A stretch of DNA of 64,000 nt from Bimastos eiseni (GCA_959347315.1 OY365811.1:33920321-33984320), one strand, 5' to 3'. Shown: positions 12,786 through 24,900, numbered from the stretch's first letter. The notes: a model not told the origin generated them from the letters alone. Numbers and translations are program-made.

Positions 12786-12941
12786 CAGAGGCGGTGATCT
12801 CGTTTCAGAGGTGGGGGACACCCAATAGGCCTACCATAGGAGGGGTTAGAAATGTGTGGGGACAAACACATAAGGTGTCCCCTCTCTGTAAAAGGTGAGG
12901 GGAACTTGTCCCCCTCGACCATACCGGGATCGCCGCCCCTG
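12786..12941. mobile_element. hAT-type MITE, 156 bp, with 8-bp target duplication
   Basis: The left end CAGAGGCGGTGATC and the right end (reverse complement CAGGGGCGGCGATC) form imperfect terminal inverted repeats. The flanks are GGAGACAG (12778-12785) and GGAGAAAG (12942-12949), an 8-bp duplication with one mismatch, as expected for hAT transposition. No coding capacity. It lies between the gap and the last aldo-keto reductase exon found. Confidence 0.7.
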
Positions 12942-13134
12942 GGAGAAAGCATTAAATTCACAGAGATTGCGTGTGAGAGGAAGTTGGTCGAAATGCCCAC
13001 TGCGGCTTTGTTTAAAAGAGTTTTGTATTTCGGACTAGAAACATCTGCAGTGAATATAACTCATGGATTGAGCAATAGTTCAAATCCCCGTGGGACCAAG
13101 AAACGAACACTCAAAGACTTCAAAAGCTGTTCAC

Positions 13135-16100
13135 CTTCCACGTCTCTGTAAAGTCAGAATCCTCATCCAGAATCAAATGACCTTTCTCGTCCTTTGGAAC
13201 CAATTCGTCACCCGTCTGAAAGTCAAAGCAAAACTTCATTAGTTTTTTGTGTAACATATGCCTACCATATATTACATTTTCATGTAACTGGAACACAATA
13301 ATCCGGTGCATTTCATGCCATTAAAAGGCCAACAAACAAATGAACACATACGTACATACGCACATATATATACATAACTACATACATACGTACTTACTTA
13401 CATACGTGGTTCTAGGGCAATTCGTCGCGGACAATTATAATATGAAAATGATGGTAAATGCATCATTGAATAACCACACAAAAACATCGCAATATTAGAA
13501 CTGAAATATCATACTAGACTGTCAAGTTTTAAAACTATTTAGGTCCAATATCAAGTTTTAATGGAATATATACACTTTAATTAAATCCTGAAGGTACTCT
13601 AATCTATCGCATTGTCAACTAAATGTTAACATTTTTGGGAAGACTCTCTCCGAAATCGTTCAACTTTTAGTAAATCCTTACGATGGTTTCACTGTTAATT
13701 GCTTAATCCATTAAATCGACGAGAGCTAACTACCCGGCATTGACACTATAGATGCACTGAAATTTATCGCGACGATTTGTCCACGGCGAATTGTCCATTT
13801 TCTCCGTCTAGTTGTCCGCGCCGAATTGCCCTGCGACGAATTGTCCGATCACCACATACGTACATACATACATACATACATACATACAACATACATACAT
13901 ACATACATACATAAACGTATACATACATACATACAACATACATACATACATGCATACATACATACATACAAACACACACACATATATATGCATACATACA
14001 TACATTGTACCATTATGAACAACCAGACATACATACAATACATACATAGATATATAAGCACACATACATACACACATATGCATGTATGTATGTACATGAA
14101 CACATACATACATAATGACTGACAGACATACATGCATACATAATATTGGTACACGCGTATGTTATTAGACAGTGACTTTCAGTGTACGAGGCAACAGACC
14201 TTCGATCCAATTGGCCAGTGAATGAGAAACATATCAACGTATTCTAAGCCAAGTCTTTGGAGGCTTTGACGTAGAGCAGGAATGACGTCATCCTTACGAT
14301 GACTGTTACACCACAACTTTAAACCAGAAAAACAGACAATAAAACAATTGTAATTAGCAGAAATAGCAAAACGACTTTCAACATCACCGGGTAAAAATGC
14401 TGTGAACATTGCTGCTCCAAAGTTACGGCCTTCTCTTTCCTTGCCTTATCTGGATATTATCTTATCTTAACTGGATCTTATCTGGATATTAACTGAATCT
14501 TAACTGAATCTTATCTAGATCTCACCTGGAAGAGAACTTAATCTAATCTGGATCCATTCCCTAGCCACAGTCTGTCGCCTGAACTTACCCTACCCCGACG
14601 AATGAGAGACGTGCGTGACTTACTTTGGTGACGATGAAGATATCCTCCCTCTTGACGACTCCTGCCTGGATTTTCTCCCGCAAGGCCTCTCCAATTGGTT
14701 GCTCCGTGTCGTATAAGCAGGCCGTGTCAAAGAGACGGTAACCGAGATCTATGGCAGTCTTCACCGCCGCTAAAACTATGTCGTGGATACTCTACGTGGA
14801 TAAAAAAACATATATTTTCTAAGGACATATATATATATATATATATAGGACCCGGGGCTAATATCATAATAAAGAAGGCAACCAATCCATGATCGTCTTT
14901 TCTGTTATATTGATGTCTAAGATCGGCTATGTAATGAATAAAGTGACATCCGGGTACTCGGCAGAATAGCATTGAACGTATAGTCGCCTAAAAGTTCATC
15001 TGAATCGATGTCACTCCAGGGGCGACTGCCGATTTGTCCTCCAGCATAAGTCCTGGATGTAGTCACAGACATGATCTAGACCAATTTGTCGGCTTTGTAT
15101 CCCTTCCATATTAGTCCCAGGTTGGACCCTGAAGCATTTTGACAATTCAGTGATCGATTATCTAGAGCGATCGCCTTGTGACACAGAGGATCAGAGGAGT
15201 AACAAGCGGAGGGCAGGGGCACCGCCCCTCCAGTTACAAATTTGGAGGGCAAAGCCCCACAGTTTTAGTGCTCAGTGCCCCCATGAGCCCCCCCCCAAAT
15301 CGGTTCTTTTTTGTTTCTCTAATGGCTTTTTAAGATGACTTTTGTTAAGATAATTTGTGCCCCACCCATTTTTAAAATTTCTGGGGGGCAAAATTCAAAA
15401 AGTGGGGGGGGGGACAAAAATAATTTTGCGCTTTGCGCAAGATTTCTTTAATTATGCCCCCCACTTTCAAAACCTTGTTACACCTCTGCAGAGGATAAAT
15501 CTTTGTAAAATATATACGGGTTAGAAGCTCCTACCGTAAATCTGTTCAGCCATGCACCCTGAGCAACCAGAGGTGTAGGTAGGATATTTCGCGACCGGGG
15601 ACATGCTACGGAATTGGCCCCCCTTTGGGGGCCGTCCATAAATGACGTCACGCGCCTAGTAGGAGGAGGTCACACATTGTGTCGAAAAAAATAGTAATGC
15701 GCGTTGAACTAATAATAAGGAATTGTGACGTGTGATTGATGCTGCCAATCATCTTATTCTGACTTTGACGACTTTGTTCGTGACTTCTTTGGCCTATGTA
15801 ACTGTTAGTATCACTATTCTCATGAATCGAATAATGATCTCTCTTGCTGCTCCGTTGACGACAATTCTCCGCTGAAGGACAGCGCAGAGCTCGACTTCTC
15901 TTACAGAGATCGCTCTTGAAGTGATTAAATATATTATGTGCTGAATTTCAATTACGGAAGCGGTGAATACATGGACCATTTACATAGCGCCTTTTTGAGG
16001 TTCTATTAAGGCGCTATATAAATCGTCATATTAAACATACATAGGCCTACACAGCCCTATTGCCGATTCCAGAAACAGCGTGGATCGTAACTGGCACAGG

Positions 16101-16248
16101 TTACCCGATATCTTCTGCGACCTGACCTATATTCGAGGCCTCGTTAAATACCTACCGAATAGTCGTAGTTACCCTGGAACGTCCCGAGTCCGATCACTGG
16201 CATCGTATTACCATCGTTAAGTTTTATCTCCTTCTTTACAGTCGACAT
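13135..16248 (-). CDS. Aldo-keto reductase, N-terminal half only (3' part missing)
   Basis: Aldo-keto reductases are soluble NADPH-dependent enzymes that reduce aldehydes and ketones in a TIM barrel. Four exons join with phase 0 at every junction: 16156-16248, 14624-14791, 14200-14316 and 13135-13215, giving 153 residues. The product begins [17 protein letters not shown] and continues with VIGLGTFQ. The catalytic tetrad is complete: Asp53 and Tyr58 in [10 protein letters not shown], Lys87 in IFIVTK and His120 in FLIHWP. The third exon also holds the [12 protein letters not shown] family signature. Family members are usually about 310-330 residues, so half the barrel and the C-terminal cofactor-binding part are missing. 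Exon 4 ends at a GTGAAC donor, so more exons are expected towards lower coordinates, where the assembly gap lies. The gene converges with the calpain gene. Confidence 0.92.
13330..14140. repeat. TACA/TACG microsatellites inside aldo-keto reductase intron 3
   Basis: TACA-type arrays occupy about 13340-13400 and 13855-14140. Bases 13765-13850 hold a short internal repeat of GCGACGAATTGTCC-like units. Confidence 0.85.
15192..15488. mobile_element. hAT-type MITE, 297 bp, perfect 8-bp target duplication
   Basis: The left end CAGAGGAGTAACAAG and the right end (reverse complement CAGAGGTGTAACAAG) are terminal inverted repeats with one mismatch. Identical 8-bp flanks CAGAGGAT lie at 15184-15191 and 15489-15496. 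The interior is rich in G and C runs and non-coding. It sits in aldo-keto reductase intron 1. Confidence 0.88.
15624..15730 (+). mobile_element. Partial copy of the GGGGCCGTCC MITE family (left end)
   Basis: GGGGCCGTCCATAAATGACG followed by a GGTCACACATT-type segment matches the left ends at 35455 and 48201. No matching right end was found, so the copy is truncated. It lies in aldo-keto reductase intron 1. Confidence 0.65.
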
Positions 16249-18110
16249 TTTCCGATGATAGGTTCAGTTGTTGACTTTCGTTGTTGGTTGACCTGTGCAG
16301 CAATTGGCGTGATAGGATGTTGACCTGGGATTACGTTGACCTGCAGCAAGACGAATTCAGCATAAAGTCTAAACCTGCGCCAAGGCTTATATAATATTTG
16401 TCAGGCCTTCGGACAGCTAATGTTACAACTCAAGCCTCGCTTACTTTATGCGGTCTCACGCCATGCTACTTTGATTCATTGGCCTAGAGCCCTAGACCTA
16501 GATGCATACCAATTGAATATTTTGTCTGGGATCACTGAATATGGACAGCCGTACGCTTCATTATCATATTTATAAAGGCTATTTATACGTATCATCAGTC
16601 ACTGTGACGCATATAATTGTTGTTATGGATGCGTCGTTAAATAAACTTATATCAATCAACAACAAAAAACTGTGCAAAGTTGGCGTTCACATGACAGGCT
16701 GCTTCCTTAATCGATTAAAGGAGGTCTTGCATATTTATATACTGGTACTTTAGTTTTACCCATTTACTCATACGTACTTAGCTGTACCAATGGCCCGGCG
16801 TCAGAAACTGATGATGATGACGACAATGACGACGACGCAATGATGATGATGATCATCATGATGTAATGTATGTAACTTTTCGCTAGCCTATAGGGGCCTT
16901 TATGATGTTACGTGCATGCAGCATGCATTCAAAATCTCAGAGCCAGCACCTGAATTCACTTGATAGCGCTGTCGACCCGATTGGGTCTGGCGCCAACACC
17001 ATCTCTCGGGTTGCGTTCGACTCACTCCAGACGACGCTTCATCTGGAATGACTTGCGCCGTTCATGGCTGCAGTTTTCATCTAAATCGCCTGTCATCTTA
17101 TGATTGTTGTATATAGATAGGCCAATAGATAGGCAATATTACATATTATGTATTCGTACGCAATGCATGATTTTTCAGAGCCACAAAAACCTGCGCATTG
17201 TGAGGTCCATATTAAGTCTTAGAGTATCATATTAGTTCTATGTTAGATCCGACACTGAGTGGATTGGCCTCAATAAAGCAAAGTTCCTAATCCATCAAAT
17301 CATGGATTTATATATGTACATAAATTAAATATGTATGTAAAAGTACACGTGACCAGTCCGTCACCTTCAACAATCTCTACCCATGGATATGGCAGAGGAA
17401 CCATAAAAATAGTACAGGCAATGAAGCTTGAATATAGTTAATAGCCTAGACCCTATGCTAGTATGCTTCATAGCATATTTATTATAGGCCTACTGTGCGT
17501 TTACCATGTACGTAGGAATGGGCCTATAGGTCTATATTTTGTCGCAATTAACCCAATCAATAACTAAATGAAACTTTCGGAAAGACTCGAGACGCGCGCT
17601 CTGTTGGCTATGCCTCTCCATGTAGACCTAATGTGTAATGTGCTGTAAAAGCCACAAAGGCTGTCTAGACATATGTGCACCGAAGTTAGGCCTATATATA
17701 AAATCAAGTTGAGTAGAGATTGGTTGATTGGTCGATTGGAATCGCAGCCAGATCAGAATCCGTATCCATGTCCAGTAAACAACGTCTGGTTCTGCGAAGG
17801 ACATAGTTGGTGATTGAACTCATAGGATGACATTTTGACTTGAAACCAGCGGGCAAAGGGCGTGAACTATAGCTAGGTCTAAGCTAGGCCTACAAGTACG
17901 CTCCGAAATGCCACAATCAGTGCGTTTATTTTCATACTGAAATGCAAGGGAATATTGCATCAGATGTAAAACGGGTTTTCCATAGAAAGGGGCGTTTCTT
18001 TTGACATGGCCCGTACGCAATGGGTTGAAGTTCACCGGATGTATCGTCACCTGCACATGTCTACTCTTTTTTCGTTATTCTGATAGTCTGCTACATGGCG
18101 CCCCAAATGT
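16249..18110. other. Intergenic DNA 5' of the aldo-keto reductase gene
   Basis: No gene recognised. The aldo-keto reductase promoter should lie within the first few hundred bases above 16248. GGCCTA-containing motifs are frequent (for example near 17488, 17521 and 17690). A TGATGATGATGACGAC low-complexity tract lies at about 16810-16865. Confidence 0.5.
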
Positions 18111-18114
18111 CGTA

Positions 18115-18185
18115 ATCGGAATCTCCAAATTTCTAAAGCGCCACTTGAAAGCCAAGCGCAGGGCACCAGCTTATTCATGGGCGCT
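18115..18185 (+). repeat. Dispersed ~65-bp repeat (AATCTCCAAATTTCTAAAGC core)
   Basis: The core AATCTCCAAAYTTCTAAAGC, then GCCACTYGAAAG, then GGGCACCAGCTTATTCA, recurs near 12112-12175 (inverted), 20540-20612, 43755-43828 and 58648-58728. Here it abuts the 3' side of the minus-strand LINE relic. It may be the tail of a SINE or LINE family; element ends were not resolved. Confidence 0.65.
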
Positions 18186-18319
18186 GTGTCAAATCGAAAA
18201 TGTTGTCCAAAGGATAGTCCATAGGAGGTCAGAGTTCGGTGGTTTCCAGGTCAGCAGGGACCGAGGCAGAGCAGCTGTTACGGGAGTGTTGTTTTGGTCG
18301 AGGATTGACAGATGGAATG

Positions 18320-19660
18320 TCAAGTAATGAGTCTGGGTAAGAGTTCTTGAAAGGTGGGACTTAAGTTTAGAATGGAAAGCCCGAGGTGTGATGACAGGGA
18401 TGGGTAAGGGCGCTAGGAACTGATGATGTTGCATGGCGGCAGTGATGATGGTGGAACCTGCCGGGAACCGAAAGGACACGATATTCAGGAGGAAGGTCGT
18501 TCCAGAGATATGGCGCGGTGGTTGGAGAACTTGAGATGAGATGCAATCAGAGGTCGAGCGAGGGTGAGACAAGAGGACGATCGGGAAGAACGGGTTTGCT
18601 GGATGGTAAAGAGTTCACAAAGATATTTGGGCTTGGAGTATTATATGAGTGTAAGTTAGTTATAGGACTTTGAAATGTATACGTACATGCGCTCTGGGAT
18701 TTTTAGCCAGTCAAGTGACCTAAGGATTGGAGCGATGTGATGATGCCTTGGGCGTTGTGGTGACGGCTCTTGCTAATGAGTTTTGGATGAGTTTGATTTG
18801 CGTGGCTTCAAGGTTGAGGAAAAGGAAGTTGAAGTAATCGAGCGTGGAGTGGACGATGGAGTGGCAATGATGGAAGCAGTTTTGAAGCCGAGCATGGGTC
18901 GGATGCGGCGCAGGTCGCGAATGTGCATGAAACAGGAGCGAGAGAGGTTTGAAATGTAGTTGGAAAAGGAGAGATGAGGATCAAAGGTGACGCCAAGATT
19001 TCGGACTCGGGCATTTGAGGTGACGGGAAGGACGAACGGTTATAGTGGGTAAGTGAATAGGGGACTCTGTGAAATAGATGGCGCCAGTATCAAATGTGGG
19101 TAAGCTACCCGAGGTAAAATCGTGTGTGATGTATGTTTCTTCACACAAAAGTACTCTAAAAGTTAGCCAAATTATAAAATGCCTACATATTGCCGCGTGC
19201 CAAAATTCAAAGGAAAAAAGGCGGCAACATAGATCTGAAGGTTTTAACCTGCATGCAATATTTATAAATTTCTTGTTCGCGCAGCGGTAAATGGAAAGTC
19301 CGCTGTGATTGGACGCAAAAATGAGACATAGGTTGCCCTCTCCTCTCTCCATTTCTAGTGTTCAAACTTATGTATTTATCCATAATGGAATTACATTTTA
19401 ATTCTTACGCCAGCCATCGATCGGAACAACATAAATAAACAACGCATGGCTAATATAAAAAAGATTTCTTAGACCTATGTGCATACTGGCGCCATCTGTT
19501 TCTACTTAAGGAACTGCCCACAGAGTCCCCTATTGCAGGGTCGGGTATTTTCTTGATTTGATGAGGGAGGCCTATGAGGATAAATTCTGTCTTGGAAGGT
19601 TTGAGGCAGAGGAGGTAAGGTGACATTCATTCGGGGACTAAGCATAGTCTTCTATGTGTC
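18320..19660 (-). mobile_element. LINE relic: C-terminal reverse-transcriptase region, interrupted by a MITE
   Basis: On the minus strand, scattered frames read NARVRNLGVTFDPHLSFSNY, then SCFMHIRDLRRIRPML, then HHHIAPILRSLDWLKIPER and a C-terminal SLWN-like region. This order is typical of the part after the catalytic motif of CR1/L2-type non-LTR retrotransposons. Upstream (about 19545-19620) the frame reads PSKTEFILIGLPHQIKK, which normally directly precedes the VRNLGV segment; the 471-bp MITE at 19060-19530 separates them. Multiple frameshifts and stops make this a dead copy. Confidence 0.75.
19060..19530. mobile_element. TA-flanked MITE nested in the LINE relic
   Basis: The ends GGGGACTCTGTG and CACAGAGTCCCC are perfect inverted repeats, flanked by TA on both sides (19058-19059 and 19531-19532), as in Tc1/mariner-type insertions. 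The sub-terminal ATGGCGCCAGTAT and ATACTGGCGCCAT are also inverted. A second, shorter copy in the opposite orientation lies at 20957-21251. Confidence 0.8.
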
Positions 19661-20273
19661 GGACCTATTTCCAAATGGGATCCATATTAGCCTCAGAATT
19701 ATGCAAGCTTCTGTATGATTGGATTGAAGGAATGATGGAAGACCGACATAGATCAACAATAAAACGGTCCTTGACCGGTGACCTTGGCGACTGTTCTGAA
19801 TCCGTTGAGTGCTCCTCAATCACTATTACTCCAGAACACAATCTGACCGCCATCCTTCCTCTTCGACATATACATGATATACTCAATTGAGTCCTACATA
19901 TGTCCTCTTGCAAGAATTCTCCACTCCACTCTCGATCGCTGCCACGACTTATTCATAGACGCTCAGTCAAAACAAAATCTATAGGAAGAGGGTCATAAGT
20001 GAGACAGACGGACAGCCGATCATATACAGTTATGGAGATAGCAACGGGGACAAGGTCGGATAGGATTTGTAGAAAAGGAGTGCTTTTAGCTTCGAGTGGA
20101 AGATCTGTGCCACAGGTTTTGGTGAATTAGCCTATAAGCTTGGGGGCGGAACAACAATTCCGGACAGCAACGGCTACGAAACGCCACCCACGAGTTAGTA
20201 AACGTACAATAGGTCAGGCTGTCGTCTCAAAATGGTTTAAAAATAACATCAGCACATGATCAGTAAGTATAAT

Positions 20274-20276
<3 letters not shown>

Positions 20277-20351
<75 letters not shown>
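20277..20351. repeat. AT dinucleotide microsatellite
   Basis: About 37 uninterrupted TA units. Confidence 0.95.
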
Positions 20352-20352
<1 letters not shown>

Positions 20353-20539
20353 CCCTATTATAATTGTTTGCATTTTGAGGAGCATATTAAGTAGGACAAT
20401 ACACGGCGTTAAGTAAGGCATTTGTCTAACGACGCTAACTGGGTCATGACAATGATGATTGCATTGTGCCACCCGCCTCCTTTATCCAGGTTGAGAATCG
20501 GGTCAACTGAAGAGGGCAGTGGTGAAGTTCGTGATCGTA

Positions 20540-20612
20540 ATCGTAAACTCAAAACTTCCCAAGTGCCACTCGAAAGTCAAGCGTAGGCTAGAGCATCAGC
20601 TTATTCACAAGC
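20540..20612 (+). repeat. Dispersed ~65-bp repeat copy and AAGT tail
   Basis: Diverged copy of the repeat described at 18115 (CCACTCGAAAGTCAAGCG and CATCAGCTTATTCACAAGC are readable). A run of AAGTAAGTAAGT follows at about 20783-20797, similar to runs near 58743 and 59052. Confidence 0.55.
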
Positions 20613-20956
20613 TAGCTGCGTCTAGCCTAGCAGTTCGTCCAAAGGGTTGTGCGGAGTTCGGGAGGTGTGCGGAGTTAAATAGACGTGGTGCGTTGTTGGC
20701 TTGTTGGAAAATGGCTCAGTTGGAATTGAGACGAGTGATCACGAGTGGTGGAGAAAATGATGAAGCGAGGAGGGTCGGGTAAAGTAAGTAAGTAAGTATG
20801 TACTTTGTTGAACCGCTTGCAAACGCACAGCGGGACATCATAATATGGACGTTCAGAAAATGTACACTCTCAAAATAAACATATCAAGCAATTAGACATC
20901 TCAAAAGTAGTTAGAGTAAAACAATGTACACTCATAAAATAATCATAACTAGCAAT

Positions 20957-21251
20957 GGGGGACTCTGTGGGCAGTTCCTTAAGTAGAAACAGGTGGCGCC
21001 AGTATGCACATAGGTCTAAGAAATATTTTTTATATTGGCCGTGCGTTGTTTATTTATGTTGTTCCGATCGATGGCTGGCATAGGAATTATAATTATGAAT
21101 AAATACATAAATTTTATAATCTGGCTATCCTTTAGATTACCTTTGCGTGAAGAACATACAGAACAACAAACAATCAACATCAAGCACACAATTTTACCTC
21201 AAGTAGCTTACCCACATTTGATACTGGCGCCATCTATTTGACAGAGTCCCC
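20957..21251. mobile_element. Second copy of the GGGGACTCTGTG MITE
   Basis: Starts GGGGACTCTGTGGGC and ends ACAGAGTCCCC. The interior matches the 19060-19530 element in reverse complement (GGCGCCAGTATGCACATAGG and GCTTACCCACATTTGATACT) but lacks about 175 bases of it. A G/C homopolymer at the right end blurs the insertion site. Confidence 0.75.
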
Positions 21252-21935
21252 CCCCCCCCATTACACAACAGATATCCTATGAGTAGCTAAAGTAAATAGA
21301 AATCACGCAATACTAGGCCTATTTACACTCACAATAGGAATGTTAGATTCAATTGTATAGCATTCGGGTCATTGTGTCAACGTGCGGGATCTCTCGATTG
21401 TGCGCTCGAGGACGGAGTGAATAGGTAGCAATCTTTAAAGGTGGCAAAAGACAACTCAAGGATTGTGTGGCACAGAAGAGAAAAGAGAGTAATCTGCACG
21501 ACCACAGAGGTCGTCAAAAGTCACCTGCTGGTCAAAAGGCAGAAACTTAAGCCGTATCAGTGTCCTTACAATTGCGTTGAGAAATACAGCAGCAACCACT
21601 CCCAATTAGGTAGAGCGGGTTAATTGGATGGCGATGATATTTAGCTTAGGTGTATTGTAAGGAGTTGTTGGTTATTGATGAGACTTTGAAATGGATTCGC
21701 TCTGATAATTTTTAGGTGACCTATAGTAATTAGGTCACTCATTTTGTCGAAGCCGTCGGTGTCTATACAGTATACAACGCTTAATCTTTTTTAATGGTTA
21801 CTTCAAGGGGTACCGATGAGACGCGGTTTATCTGGTTCTAAACTCGTGTTTTCAGTAACTGCTCGTGTTGGTGGTTTCAAATAATATAATTTTTAACTAC
21901 AGTTATTGTTTTTAAGCTAAAAACGCTAAAGCACT

Positions 21936-24900
21936 ATGAAAGCGTGGTTGAGAATTTGGAAAACTGGTAGAATGGGGATCTCGTTAAAGCATTTAGTAAG
22001 CGCACGTACACGTGTGTGTTTCAAGAATTTTGAAGTCCAGTATTGCTGTTCAGTAACGGACGTTGAATATCAGACTACAATAATTGAGAAATCAAATGAG
22101 TATCATCACGAAGATGTCAAAATTAGGCCAGCAGAGTCTAGGGATGAGCCTGACCGTAAAATTGTCGCGAGTCAAATGAACCATGCTGCGCCGTTCGATA
22201 TAGTGTGCTCATCAAATTCAATTAATGCTGGAACAGCATCTTTCAACGATGACACAAATGGATTTGATAGCAGAAATAAAATTAAATCAGGGAAGAGCAC
22301 CACTTATTCACAAACAAAGTTTCTTTGCTTTAAGCCCGATATTTGCTTTCGGGAAACCAGTAGTGAAGCTTCGACTGTACATTCTCCATCGCATCTTGAC
22401 GGTGCTGATTCTATAAAGACTCAAAAAAATGACAGATTTCAGTTATATGAACTAGTCATTTTGAGAGTTTGCAAACCAAGTGGAAAGGAATCAGATTTCT
22501 TACTGCGACTTACTCTTGAAAAAAGTATAGCCATTAGCTCGCAAATCAATATTTCACCAGAGTCACTCCTGGAACGATCTGTGCGTGAAGGCAGTTGGGA
22601 GTTTTCAGGTTATAAAATGTCACTCAGGAGACCAACGCTGACAGAGTATCTGGAACTGCTGCGTCGAAATACAGCAGCGACCACTCCTAAGGTTAGAGGC
22701 AGAGGATTTGCTTGGTAATATGGAATTATCTGTATACTGGTTCAGATAGATCTCTAACTGAAGATTCTTGTATCTTATTCAATAAGATCTCAGTGTTACC
22801 TACGGTTTCTGTGAGAACATGCTATGTTCTGAAATTGAATTGTTTTATTTTCACATTTATTTGTATGTATGTGTTTTATTTATTGGATATGATTATGGCA
22901 CCTACTGAGTACAGCTTGATAGTGCTTGAATGCTGTTTATAATTTAGTTTCACTGAAGGTGTTTCTCTTGCTTCATCTGAAGCAGTTCGCATTTCAACAG
23001 GACTGCTCCATAGTCCTGCAAGCAATACTGATTTTTATTGACACAATTTCACAAGTACAATGAACTTTGATGAAGTGTCATCTTTGGTTTTAGTTCAAAG
23101 TTTGTTGTTGTGTTATGCATTGTGATGAAATTGTATGTTTCAGGTGTTGTACAGTATGTTTCATTCACTTGGCATTGGTAGAGGTATGGACATTTTGGAG
23201 ACTGGCTCTGGATCGGGCATAGCAACGCTAATCCTCTCTTCTCTAGGTGAGAAATTGTTTGGTTCATCCAAGGCTTTCCTTATGATCAATTTTAAGGTTT
23301 GTGATAGTTAGCATGCTGAAGCATTAATCATGGTGGTGGACTATGAATTCCATCAAGGAAATGATAAAACAAGCTGCAATATTGTTTTCACAAATTGTTT
23401 TTTTATTTTTTTTAGTTGGTGCAACTGGTCATGTGACTACTTTAGACCGATCTAAAAAGAACCACAGTTCAGCTAGACGTCATTTTGATGATTGGGCGAA
23501 CTCCTACAGTTTGTCCTATGGAATCCAGTGGCCACAAAATGTTACGTTTCTTCATGATGATATCTGCAGTTATAATATGGAAAGGAAATTTGATCTGGTA
23601 AAAAGTTGCTAAGTACCTCTTTTATGGTGCTGGTCAAGACTAAAGTCTGTCCTCTGATGTTTTTTGGCTATTTGTTATAGTTAACAAAGCTCTTGTTTTC
23701 TTAGTCATTAAAACATTTTATTTTAGATTTTGGGCTTATTACACTCTCATCCTTGCTGTTGAGAGAGACACTGCTGTTTCTTATGAGCTTATGAGCATAC
23801 TGTATCTGTGCTGATTCTTTGTGGGAATACAAAACCTCTGACTGGGTTTTCTGCTGTTCAGTTAGAAAAGGTCTCCACTTCTATTTTATTTATCATCAAT
23901 AGTCATCACCATGAATGACAGGTTCATGATAAAAGAGTGCGGGATAAGTTTTTATACTAAGTATCTGTGGGGACGGTTGAATGGTAATACACAGGCACGA
24001 GGAACGGAAGGTACTAGACCCGTGAGTTATACAATTGACTCTTGTTTAACTTGTTATCATGTGTGAGTACTATTTCATACATGTCTTGATGCTGCTGTTT
24101 GTCAGTTTGAATTGTATTAAATACATTACCTAACTTGTATCAGGTTTTTCTAGACGTATCTGATCTGAGCAGGGTGTTGGAAGTTTCATCACATTCATTG
24201 AAGAATGGGGGAATTCTGGCTGTCTATTCCCCTAGGTAATAATTTCTGCTGATGTTTTAAGTACAATTTGTTATGTCATATTTATCGATGCACTGTCAAA
24301 TGTCTCGGTTTTCTTAGAGATGTCATGGTTTCGTCGGTCATGTAACAACTTGACTCGTCTCCTGTGATCGACATAACTTATTCAGTTCATTCATTCGTTA
24401 TAACATTTATTTAGTGCCACAAAAGAAATCTACTCGGACACACTCCCAGCCCAATTACGCCATTACAAATCAGTCCTAAATAACTTGGTATATTATTCCA
24501 TTGTTTTGTGACATAAGGCTAAATGGTTTGAATAATGGATTGACTGCCTGAATTTAACTAACCAATGCATAACTTTGAATTCGACCGAAGTGCATGCAGT
24601 GATTCATTTGTTGAGTGCCCATCGAAAATGGATCTGAGATTTGTTGCTATTATCTTGATACCTCTGCTGTTTAGAATGTGTGATTATAGAAAAGAGTTGA
24701 CCATTGTTAATTGCTCTAGGGCGGTTGGATCAGGTTCTGCGCTCGGCTACTCGGCTTTTTGGGCGATTTCCTACTTTCTCCTCGGTTTCTGCATACATGC
24801 GCGATGTTTTGCACTAGGTGCCGTTGTCCCAGGAAATTTCATACCACATTGCTGCTGTTTTGCGTTGCGTTCTTCATTGTGCTCCATCTTACTTGCATGA

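Noticed and set aside
12746..13000. Minus-strand frame containing GISTNFLS, considered as the next aldo-keto reductase exon (family G-V-S-N-F)
   Set aside because: It has one extra residue inside the motif, no further family match, and soon runs into the MITE at 12786-12941.
13764..14154. Cys/Tyr/Val-rich minus-strand frames
   Set aside because: Translation of a TACA microsatellite in an intron; not a cysteine-rich peptide.
18189..18572. 127-codon minus-strand frame as an independent gene
   Set aside because: It is one frame of the LINE reverse-transcriptase relic, which continues in other frames upstream.
21441..21623. KPYQCPYNC frame as a C2H2 zinc finger
   Set aside because: Only one cysteine pair with wrong spacing and no matching histidines; the end of the frame overlaps the possible methyltransferase exon relic.
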